Source: Phoronis australis (taxonomy: Eukaryota > Phoronida > Phoronidae). From it: a DNA stretch of 64,000 nt. The DNA is taken from positions 208,318 to 272,317 of the forward strand of contig NMRA01000420.1 in the NCBI GenBank assembly GCA_002633005.1. The letters run 5' to 3'. Shown in pieces: positions 22,560 through 33,100 of this stretch (its first letter is position 1; each line of letters opens with the position of its first letter). The notes under the pieces are model-generated. The model saw nothing but the letters and a program-made list of their open reading frames with translations, was not told the DNA's origin and made no database searches. The translations under genes were made by a program, and so were the position numbers.

Positions 22560-25500
22560 CACCAATATGTGCGCTAATTATCTCTCATTCTCAGAAATTC
22601 GACCTATGGTAAATTCTAATCGTGGCGTAAAATGGTCGAATTTATTACACCATTCACTTCACAATACTTTTTTGCTGGCCCGACTAACTTAGTTCGATTC
22701 ATTTCCAAACCTGTGGAGTATTATTTCACTTTTTCTCCGCGGTGTATAATCGCACTTGTAGTAGAAACGGGTTGACTGACATACATGATAATGACGTCAA
22801 TATAATTCAATGGCCTCTATTACCTTTGTACATTTGTTGACAGTATGTAAGGTTGAAGCATATAGGGCATCTCGACACATTACTTGATCATTGGAAACAA
22901 CAAAACCGAACCAAAACCCATTTAAGTGTTTAAATGAATTAGAAAAAATCCCACACTGTCTACATGAGAAAAACGCGTCACCTTCGCAACTGACCTGTAT
23001 CTTCGTGTTATTGCAGCCTTCATAGCTGAATATAAAACGAAATAGTTGATAAAATGACATTTTTGTTACGCGTGAAGATGTTTGCGCATTGTGAAGCAAT
23101 CGCCACTGTACGGAAACTACGGTTACGTGCAGATGATTTTATTTGAAAACCATGTCGCTAACACGCAGTATAGTTGGCCGTACAAGCATGAGCAAATTGT
23201 AATGTGCTACAACGCGGCGTTGGAAACCAAATCAAAAGCCGACACAGAAGAAGGACAAGTTCTCCTATTTTTAAGAGAAATTCCCTATAAATCTCTGGTC
23301 TGAGAAAACTGGATAACATATCGTAGTTGATAATTCCAAACTCCAGAGAATGAGGAACGCGTTTTCAGTAATACCGTCGGTAATATGCAGTTAACTCTCC
23401 TATCTGGAAATTTGCCTTTAGTTATTATCTTTATAATCGCTTGAATCAAAAACAAACACAGTTTAAAAATAACCTTGCCAAGAAAATGTCTCCTACTGTA
23501 AACAGTGGCCTGCTTTTGTAATTCTTTAATTGTTATTGACAACCATAATTACTGAGTCAAGCTAACGCAGTACCAGCCCTTGAGCTTCTGTCGCGTCATT
23601 TTGAATAAGGCGTGACGAAAGACTGAAAACCTGTTCGTGAGCGAGCTGAAACATTCACCCCCTGTCGTCAAAAATACTGAACTATAACATCTTAGTTGTC
23701 GTCACTAAATTTGGAACGCCTAAGGTATTAAAGCTTCTTATTGAAATTGGGTAAACGCAAGTATGGCTAATTTACCGACCACCCAACGAAGAAGTAGATG
23801 AACATGTACAGCAGCGAGTTATGCACGAAATTTCAGTTGGGATGACTCTATATCTTCCCATTTTTATTTGACATATCGTCGCCCTTTGGCCGGAAATCCG
23901 CATAATGGTACGATCGATATGTGAACAAACGAGCAAGAGAAGAAGCAATCTAGATCGGATAGTCCATGCATCTACGATACTTCACGCTTCACTTTGATAA
24001 AGCGTATCGAACCAACTTTAATGCAAACCAGTTTATTCAAAATCATTCGCATACGCTCTCGTGTCCGTCAAAACTATTTTGTTCAAAATATATCAAATTT
24101 CATGAACAACATTTAAGTTGATTTTCTGAATTTCTGGCACTGCACAATAAATTCGCCGCCACTGGTGGATGACATTAACTTCACATTTCAAAAACTTAAA
24201 AAATAAAACAAAAACGTAGTCTTCTGCAGATTGATTTGAAATTTCGTGATGACTGTGTAGCCCTATTATGCACTTGATGGCCTCAACATTAAAGCTATAA
24301 ATTCGATTCTGAACTCGAAATCTCGAGGTTTTACTCGAAATCTCAACTTTTCACTCAAACTGTGTCTTCAGGGTTCGATTATGCACTCGTTTGCGTAATC
24401 CGTAAAATACCGGTACTCAACCACAGAATAACAGATAATTCTCTTGAGTTCGTATAAAGGAGAAAGAAATTTTTCAAGAGTATTTTCGAGTTCGATTTCG
24501 AGTGAATAGATTAGACCCCTGGCGATGAACCCGTGTTACCGCGCATCTTGAGTACAAGCCTCAACATCATGATAAGTGTTGCACCTTTTCACACATTTTA
24601 CCATGTATTGCATACCTTTCGCAAGTCACACATAAAACATCCGGGACATAGACTCTAATTGGAATCCCGGAGGCATGATTGTTGTAAGCTCGACAATCAA
24701 CGCCCGTGGCGGATCACTGGGAATTTATGACCCAGACCAGTTTCGTACAACAGCATTTCTTGCAGTCTCCCCTTTGTGGATGCTATGACAGCTCGATTTT
24801 CAACAGTATACATTCGACATCCCGCTTTCTATTACTTCATTTCACAAACAAAAACGACGTTGTTGGGTTTTGCATGCTGCTACATGTACGTCTGTGTTTT
24901 CATTCGGAGCCAAAATATTGCCTTATGTCTTAGTTGGCTCAGGGCAAAATGATCAGCACTTACTGCAAAAGAGCAGGCAAAGTAAAACAGAACCGTACAG
25001 AATGGATGTTTTTCATATTTTCAGAAAGATGAGTTTACCAATTAAGACATGACTAAAGCGGTCCTGCTGCCAGCTCATAAAGAACGGAAATCAAATTAGG
25101 ACTTCAGTGCTTTGCGGACAAAATCGGACTCTATAATACCAGGTCAGTCGCAAATATCAAAATCAGTATTTCTTCACATTTATTCACTGAATTAAGAGGA
25201 TAGTTCCTCCATCGCCCGGCCCGGCTTGGACTCACCGCTGTCGGCCATTTGAATCTCCCCTACAATCCACTCGTAACTCACACTAATAGACAAGAGCCGC
25301 TCACTCCATGCATGTCCGCAATACTTAAGTAGGCCTACCATGTTGGAGTGGTCAGAGAGTCAGTGAACTTGTGCCATAACGTCCGTGGGCCCTGTTTGCA
25401 AGTGAACGAACGTTTGATAGTGCGCAGCCGTGTATTGTTTCAGTAGACTGGATGCCCGGGAGCCGGCTACCGGGGTGCACTCTGTTGGAAAATTAAAATA

Positions 25501-25930
25501 CACGCCTATTTCCAGATTTGACTAGATAAATGACCCGTTTTTAGTGTAGGGAGTTTCCATCACCCTTTCATTGGTCTTTGCTTCAAAAAACGCTGCCATT
25601 TTGTAAGGGTTAATTCTGTCAACCTACCTCTTTCCGTGAGCGCTGAAAGCGGAAAGTTTATCCCAGTACAAGAAGGGGTGTCAGATGAGGGCTTGCCTCG
25701 GTTGCAAAAAAACTTCAAAATATCAGAAATTATTCAAGATCGTTCTCAATATTTGTGTAGGCTTCGTTAGTTGGAAAAGAAAACGTTTCTAGAGTTTTTA
25801 ACAAGCCCCAAAAGAAATCCTGTGAGGGAATTTTGTCACGGCAACCCCGGTTTTGTAAAGAAACTGGTCTTGAAAACAGCCAAACGAGGGCGGTACGGTC
25901 AATCCTCCTCTACTAGATGCGTTTTGCTCA
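22560..25930. other. Unassigned non-coding stretch
   Basis: No gene was recognised. 24300-24500 contains ACTCGAAATCTCGAG-like strings that loosely recur at 18470 and 54090-54250, suggesting a dispersed repeat. Confidence 0.4.
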
Positions 25931-25936
25931 AAATGT

Positions 25937-25942
25937 TTTATT
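25937..25942 (-). terminator. Possible poly(A) signal for the minus-strand MGNCC ORF
   Basis: AATAAA on the minus strand, about 580 bp beyond the stop of the small ORF. Position and sequence are suitable but unproved. Confidence 0.25.
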
Positions 25943-26520
25943 GAACGCTCCCTTGTAATATGCTTCGGGGCGAACAATACTCAAGTTAATTAAAAACCGC
26001 GAACAGATCATTATTAGTGTTATCTCACGCGGCTGTCCACTTAATTAGTTCACCATGGACTGTGAGCTGTCTATTTGGTCGTTTTTGAAAAATTACCACA
26101 CACCTGAAAACTGTCTTGTCACAGAGCTTGTAAGCAATTGAAAAACTGATTAAATTAAACAACTTCCTCCTTTTAAAATTACGGCCACCGCGTTCGGCCG
26201 GACTATTTCAAGAACATCATCATTTAGGACAACTGTTTAAAAGATCCCAGTTTTTTTAGTTTTTAACTATTTTAATGTTTTCCAACGTCAGTTTTATGGA
26301 AACAAATGACTTGAGCCTGAGCGAGCCTCATCGAGTCGTGACTGCTTCACTGGACAGCCAGCTATGAATACGATAGTGGGAGAACACGTCTAAATTTGAC
26401 TACAGGCTTCAACGATCAAAATCTATTTAAATTGAATTAACATTGCCGTGTAATTGAGTAGGCGAGGTACATAGTCTGCTGCGGTTCGGTCGACCATGGC
26501 GACCAATTAACCAGCGGCTC

Positions 26521-26718
26521 TCAGACCGTTTCTTCGGGTTCGTCTTCTGGTAAGTCACTCGTGCAATTTGGTGGCGCCGGGATCGACGGCCTTGGAGATG
26601 GACTACGGATAACTAGCTGAGGAAACTCTTCACCTAACTCCCCGTCGCCCTCCTTGACCGCCGTTTCTGTGCCTCCTTTTTTAGACGGTTCCGCTTTCTT
26701 CTTGCAGCAGTTCCCCAT
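26521..26718 (-). CDS. Small putative N-acylated protein, head-to-head with DNAJC9
   Basis: From the second Met (26716-26718) the frame encodes a 65-aa protein opening MGNCCKKKAEPSKKGG and ending DEPEETV, then TGA. Gly2 with Cys4-Cys5 and a following lysine cluster is typical of N-myristoylated, palmitoylated membrane-tethered proteins. The rest is acidic, Pro-rich and probably disordered, with RSPSPRPS as a possible phosphorylation site. The C-terminal ETV resembles a class III PDZ ligand. I do not recognise the family. An upstream in-frame Met (MTKIKSMGNCC) would mask Gly2. Its start lies 295 bp from the DNAJC9 ATG on the other strand, suggesting a shared promoter; more exons are possible. 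Confidence 0.4.
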   Translation of the reverse strand: MGNCCKKKAEPSKKGGTETAVKEGDGELGEEFPQLVIRSPSPRPSIPAPPNCTSDLPEDEPEETV

Positions 26719-26736
26719 ACTTTTAATTTTAGTCAA

Positions 26737-27013
26737 ACTGTCACTTTACAGATGTCTTTCTCTCATCTCATTTGAATTCAGAAACACTGTGTACAATAAC
26801 TACTTGTGACATTAATTTGATCTGATTAATTGTTCATTTTTCCTAATAAGACTACCTTCCGTCAGTTATGTACCTATGGTTTTTGCAGCTCACTGACCCA
26901 TGACGAAAACTCATTGTCGGAGCACGTTTCCCATAATGCATCATTAGCGCGCCATATTTGTTGTGGTGTAAACCAATGAGCAGCAGTGCAAGCCAAAGGC
27001 AAGGGGATTTAGA
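26737..27013. promoter_or_regulatory. Probable bidirectional promoter, DNAJC9 / small MGNCC gene
   Basis: 277 bp separate the two divergent open frames. TTTCCCATAATGCA (near 26929-26942) resembles the ZNF143/Staf core, and TTAGCGCGCC (26944-26953) just beside it resembles an E2F site. E2F control would suit DNAJC9, which handles histones in proliferating cells. No TATA box is evident. Motif matches are by eye. Confidence 0.4.
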
Positions 27014-27107
27014 ATGACTTCGTTTCTTGACCAGTGTGAAGAACTGTTTGGAACCAGAGAATTGTACGGAATTCTGGGAATACATAAGAAGGCCACAAAC
27101 AATGAAG
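27014..27107 (+). CDS. DNAJC9: DNAJC9 exon 1
   Basis: Codes for residues 1-31 plus one base. Donor GAAG|GTGTGT, phase 1. The start codon is chosen by match to the family N-terminus. Confidence 0.9.
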
Positions 27108-30100
27108 GTGTGTATTAAATTACTACAAGTCACGTCTGAAATCTCCTAGGGGTAGCCTACGGAGATCACCGTGACGGGCTAGCCAGCTAGTATCGTCAAA
27201 ATATATTTAGTATGTAGCTTTGTACCAAGGCTTATCACAGGCGTCCCCAGCTTCTGATTGTCCCAATACACTATTTTTACAACTACAAGCTGGGATCTGT
27301 TGTGTTGTGTATTTTCAATAAAATACAAGAGACTAGTAGCCATACCTCAGCCATAATATTGGGTGAACACTCACTAGAGGTCATTTATTGGGTGAACACT
27401 CAGTAGAGAGAGAGAGGGAGGGAGCGAGGGAGGGAGGGAGAGAGCATAGTGTGCAGCGCCCTCCTACATCACATATATGAACTACTAAACTACATACATA
27501 TGAAGTGATATCCTATATAATAACAGGGTCAATATACATGTATATTACTGCCAGACTACAAGATATGGGCACTAGTCGGATATAATGGACCCTAACTTAT
27601 TCCAAATAAATCCACTAAATGTTGGTCTAAATGAATGATTTTGGTATCGTTGCATTCCTCAGACATCTGGCTATTCGTACGAATCATTTTCACAACCCTC
27701 AATTACTCTAGTCTATAGCTACGCTGTTCCGAACTCGGTCCACTTTAGCCACGCGCATCGTGAAATCGGCAGCCATTTCAGGGAACTTACTGTATCTAGC
27801 GACATCTATCGGCGATTTGCTACAACATGCGCTATTCCGTTTTCATGAGTCAACGTCATTGGTCGATTTCGTCAATATTATTAACGTCAGTCATTATTAA
27901 TCATCTGCTCTCGTCATCACCTTCGTCGTCTCTCTCACGATCGTATCTGCCATCGTCATGTTATNAGGAATTCTACTGGTGCTTCACTTCAGCCGTCCAC
28001 ATCACACAAAACTCAATAAATTTATGCAAAACAGGGGTTCTGCAAACTGTTCTTTCTTGTGATAGCATTTACGGTGTCCTGCTCCATAAAGTTTGCATCA
28101 AATTCGTGGTTGAAGCACAAAATTCTTCCCAAAAAGCCGCTGCGTACTGTCAATTTGCTGGTACGGATGGACGGCAATTGCGGGTTCATCACAGAAGGTT
28201 ACGAATAAGTGTGGAGTTATTGTTTTCGTAACCTCCCGTGACAAATTGGTAATTTCCGTTTGGCACATTGACAGTACGCAGTGGCTTTTTGGAAAGATTT
28301 TTTGTGCTTTGCCCAAGAATTTGTTGCGAACTTGCTGGAGCAGGACACCGTAAATGCTATCAGAAGAAAGAACAATTGCTCATGGTTTGTTGAACCCCTG
28401 TCTTGTGTAAATTTATTAAGCTTTGTGTTTGATATGGACAGCTGAAGTGAAGCGCCTGTGGATTTCCTTGTCCCGAGTGTCATACCTTGTAACTGTATTT
28501 CGGGAGCAAGTTTTCAGATAGAATTGATTGAACATACGACACTTTTCATTGTTGACATTGGTGAATAATGGGTACACCAATGCTTTTGTAGACTTCCATG
28601 TTAAGCGATTCATGTCCAGAATTAGCTATGAACTCCCTGCATGTCGCACCGGTGTGTCCAAAAAGATGTTTTACAGAAATGTCATATCCAATAATTACCT
28701 CCAGGACGAACACGCCATTAAGAAAATTATTAAGGATAATTTTAAAGTTTGTAAGCCTGATGATTACCTCGATGTTTAATTATTATTTATTATCAGAATA
28801 GGAAGTCCTCCAACTTGGTCTTGAAAAATAACATTTCTAAAGCGAAAGTCCGCCCCGTTGCCCAGTGTAGTGTTGTTTGAGTTAACTTTGTATGCCCTGT
28901 GCATGAATGTCTTCGTTCAAATGTCAAGCAATGTTACATTGGTCAAACGGTCTGCAGTCTTTCCTGTCAGTTATCTATGTGCCATTCAAGATCATTTTCT
29001 GCAATGTCATGAACGTAAAATCACCCGTCAAGAAATCATGGAAAACACGTCAATTCGGTAAGTAGAGCACGATGTACTGCGATTGAAAGTATTAGAGTCC
29101 CTTTTGATTGCATTTGAGAAGCTTGTTTTGAATGAGCAGCAAACAGGGTCGCACTGCAAGTTACACTTGTTTGCGTGACTTTCTTGTTATAACCTCTCTT
29201 CAGTAGTCATTCTTTGCAGTATTTCACACTCACTGTGTCCCACTGTGTATGTCTCCAGCTTATGCTCTGTGGTGGCATTACTGCGTCATTTTATACTCAC
29301 TTGAGAATGAAACAAGCATGTTTCGAAATATCTTGTGCCTTTTAATTACGTCGCTAGGTCACTTACTTCATCTATGTTCCGTTGAGAGTAGAGTTTTGTT
29401 CCAAAGACATGAAGGAACCGGAGTGTTGTGTGTTCAATCAATTCTATATAGTGTATTGGGGACGATCAGAAGCTGAGGACGCCTGTGCTCAGGACTAGTT
29501 CGTTGATGTAGGACAAATTCCTTCCAACTTGAAGAAATACTCCCATTAACAAACTTTTTCTTCGAGCAGCCCCTCGTTCAGTTCCCAAAATCGGTAACTG
29601 ACCATTTTTACACTGAGCACACCAGGGGACATGACGTCATATCACCTGCCGCAGTAAATGTGACTTAAATTACTCCTAGGTTTGACATGCTTTGAGTTAT
29701 TCCGGAAAGGCCTGGCAGGCGGCCATATTGAATAGCAACCTTTATCTTTATTAATATATCGTTGAGGGCTGATTAAAGGTGCTTGTGGTGGTAGGCCCGT
29801 CAGGCCTATAGTGAACGTGGCCTGCAAGCAGGTTGTTGAAGAGTTAGACTTACCGTACTTAGAGCTGCACGTAGGTAACACAGAACAACTGGACTCGGGC
29901 CAGGACACTATAAGATAACCTTAAATGAAAGTCAATTTTTTGCCATTATCTCTAGTTTATTGTTTTCAGTTAAGAAAGGATACCACAAGATGTCACTGAA
30001 AGTTCACCCTGACAGGGTATTGGAGACTGAGAAGGACATTGCTACACGGAAGTTTCAGCTTATGAGTAAAGTGTATGTCATACTGTCGGATAGAGACAAG

Positions 30101-33100
30101 AGAGGATTGTATGATGAGACAGGTGAGTGACTCGATAAAAGGGAGTGATATGATGAGACAGGTGGATGACTCGACAAGATGGGACGGTATGATGAGACGG
30201 GGTGACTCGACAAGAGCGGGCTGTGTGTTGAGACAGGTGAGTAACTCGACAAGAGAAGGCAGTATGATGAGACAGGTGGATGACTCGACAAGGAGGGGGT
30301 TTATGATGAGACAGGTGGGTGACTTGACAAGAGGGGGCAGTATGATGAGACAGGTGGGTGACTCAACAAGAGGGGGCTGTGTGATGAGACAGGTGGGTGA
30401 CTTGCCGTGTATATCATACTGTCAGATACAGACAAGAGGGGGCTGTATGATGAGACAGGTAGGTGACTCGCTCAATTGCACCGTGTTGCTGTTGCGTGAA
30501 CATTTCAGTGAAAGCGTTCAGTGAAGACTGCAGCGTTGGTGTTCTGTGAATTTTAAAGTGAACAGGGCATAGATGGCATTGTTCACTGAACAATACATTT
30601 ATGCGTGTAATACAACTGCGAGAATNGGACACCATAAATGCTATCAGAAGAAAGAACAATTGCTCATGGTTTGTTGAACCCCTGTCTTGTGTAAATTTAT
30701 TAAGCTTTATGTGTTTGATATGGACAGCTGAAGTGAAGCACCCGTGGAATTCCTTGTCCCGAGTGTCATACCTTGTAACTGTAATTCGGAAGATTGAAAT
30801 TTTCGGATATACAGAATTGATTGAACACACGACATTTTTCATTGTTGACATTGGTGAATAATGGGTACACCAATGCTTTTGTAGACTTCCATGTTAAGCA
30901 ATTCATGTCCAGAATTAGCTATGAACTCCCTGCATGTCAGACCGGTGTGACCAAAAAGATGTTTTACAGAAATGTCATGTCCAATAATTACCTCCAGGAC
31001 GAACACGCCGTTAAGAAAATTATTAGGGATAATTTTAAGGTTTGTAAGCCTGATGATTACCTAGATGTTTAATTATTATTTATTATCAGAATAAGAAGTC
31101 CTTCAACTTGGTCTTGAAAAATAACATTTCTAAAGCGAAAGTCCGCCCCGTTGCCCAGTGTAGTGTTGTTTGAGTTTGTATGCCTTGTGAATGAATGTCT
31201 TCGTTCAAATGTCAAACAATGTTACATTGGTCGAACGGTCTGCAGTCTTTCCTGTCAGTTATCTATGTATCTTCAAAATGGCGCCATCCAAGATCATTTT
31301 CTGCAATGTCACGAACGTAAAATCACCCGTCAAGAAATCGTGGAAAACACGTCAATTCAGTACGTAGAGCACGATGTACTGCGATTGAAAGTATTAGCGT
31401 CCCTTTTGATTGCATTTGAGAAGCTTGTTTTGAATGAGCAGCAAACAGGGTCGCACTGCAAGTTACACTTGTTTGCGTGAATTTCCTGTTATAACCTCTC
31501 TTCATTAGTCATTCTTTGCAGTATTTCACACTCGCTGTGTCCCACTGTGTATGTCTCCAGCTTATGCTCTGTGGTGGCATTACTGCGTCATTTTATACTC
31601 ACTTGAGAATGAAACAAGCATGTTTCGAAATATTGTGTACCTTTTAATTATGTCGCTAGGTCAGTTACTTCATCTATGTTCCATTGAGAGTAGAGTTTTA
31701 TTCCGAAGACATGAAGGAACCGGAATAAAGACTGTCAACAATTAAAAGTGTCGTGTGTTCAATCAATTCTATATAGTGTATTGGGGACGATCAGAAGCTG
31801 AGGACGCCTGTGCTCAGGACTAGTTCGTTGATGTAGGCCAAATTCCTTCCAACTTGAAGAAATACTCCTATTAACAAACTTTTTATTCGAGCAGCCCCTC
31901 GTTCAGTTCCCAAAATCGGTAACTGGCCATTTTAACACTGCGCACACCAGGGGACATGACGTCATATCACCTGCCGCAGTTAATGTGACTTAAATTACTC
32001 CTAGGTTTGACATGCTTTGAGTTATTCCAGAAGGGCCTGGCAGGCGGCCATATTGGATAGCAACCTTTCTCTTTATTAATATATCGTTGAGGGCTGATTA
32101 AAGGTGCTTGTGGTGGTAGACCCGTCAGGCCTATAATGAACGTGGCCTGCAAGCAGGTTGTTGAAGAGTTAGACTTACCGTACTTAGAGCCGCACGTAGG
32201 TAACACAGAACAACTGGACTCGGGCCAGGACACTATAAGATAACCTTAAATGAAAGTCAACTTTTTGCCATTATCTCTAGTTTATTGTTTTCAGTTAAGA
32301 AAGGATACCACAAGATGTCACTGAAAGTTCACCCTGACAGGGTATTGGAGACTGAGAAGGACATTGCTACACGGAAGTTTCAGCTTATGAGTAAAGTGTA
32401 TGTCATACTGTCGGATAGAGACAAGAGAGGATTGTATGATGAGACAGGTGAGTGACTCGATAAAAGGGAGTGATATGATGAGACAGGTGGATGACTCGAC
32501 AAGATGGGACGGTATGATGAGACGGGGTGACTCGACAAGAGCGGGCTGTGTGTTGAGACAGGTGAGTAACTCGACAAGAGAAGGCAGTATGATGAGACAG
32601 GTGGATGACTCGACAAGGAGGGGGTTTATGATGAGACAGGTGGGTGACTTGACAAGAGGGGGCAGTATGATGAGACAGGTGGGTGACTCAACAAGTGGGG
32701 GCTGTGTGATGAGACAGGTGGGTGACTTGCCGTGTATGTCATACTGTCAGATACAGACAAGAGGGGGGCTGTATGATGAGACAGGTAGGTGACTCGCTCA
32801 ATTGCACCGTGTAGGTGTTGCGTGAACATTTCAGTGAAAGTGTTCAGTGAAGACTGCAGCATTGGTGTTCTGTGAATTTTAACGTGAACAGGGCATAGAT
32901 GGCATTGTTCACTGAACAATACATTTATGCGTGTAATACAACTGCGAGAATTTCTAGCTCTCAGAGAGACGGAACAACGGGGTGTGTCATCTTTTAACCT
33001 AAACACATACCATGTACATCTAATCATTCAGTGGTGGATAATAAATAACCGTACATGTGATCACCTCTTGGTTGTTTCAGATATGAGTGCAATGCTAGAT

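Larger units (their letters stand above)
27108..29969 (+). other. DNAJC9: DNAJC9 intron 1 (about 2.9 kb)
   Basis: Contains a GA-rich tract (27405-27450), a diverged inverted repeat (27966-28470) and a Penelope-like fragment (28528-29180). Part of it (from 28343) is the first copy of the 2.3 kb direct repeat. Confidence 0.8.
28343..30625 (+). repeat. 2.3 kb direct repeat, copy A (contains DNAJC9 exon 2)
   Basis: It matches 30627-32951 along its whole length, with scattered substitutions and small indels, from GGACACCRTAAATGC to TACAACTGCGAGAAT. A single N at 30626 joins the two copies. This looks like two haplotype contigs placed end to end. Confidence 0.85.
30627..32951 (+). repeat. 2.3 kb direct repeat, copy B (contains second DNAJC9 exon 2)
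   Basis: Counterpart of 28343-30625. It has extra bases such as the AATAAAGACTGTCAACAATT stretch near 31724-31743 that copy A lacks. Continuous sequence leads from here into exon 3, while copy A is continuous with exon 1. Confidence 0.85.

Noticed and set aside
22208-22692. Long Leu-, Val-, Cys-, Asn- or Thr-rich open frames
   Set aside because: They are translations of the compound TTG microsatellite.
30075-30524. 149-codon frame with [12 protein letters not shown] repeats
   Set aside because: It is out of frame with exon 2 and is generated by the donor-bearing minisatellite.
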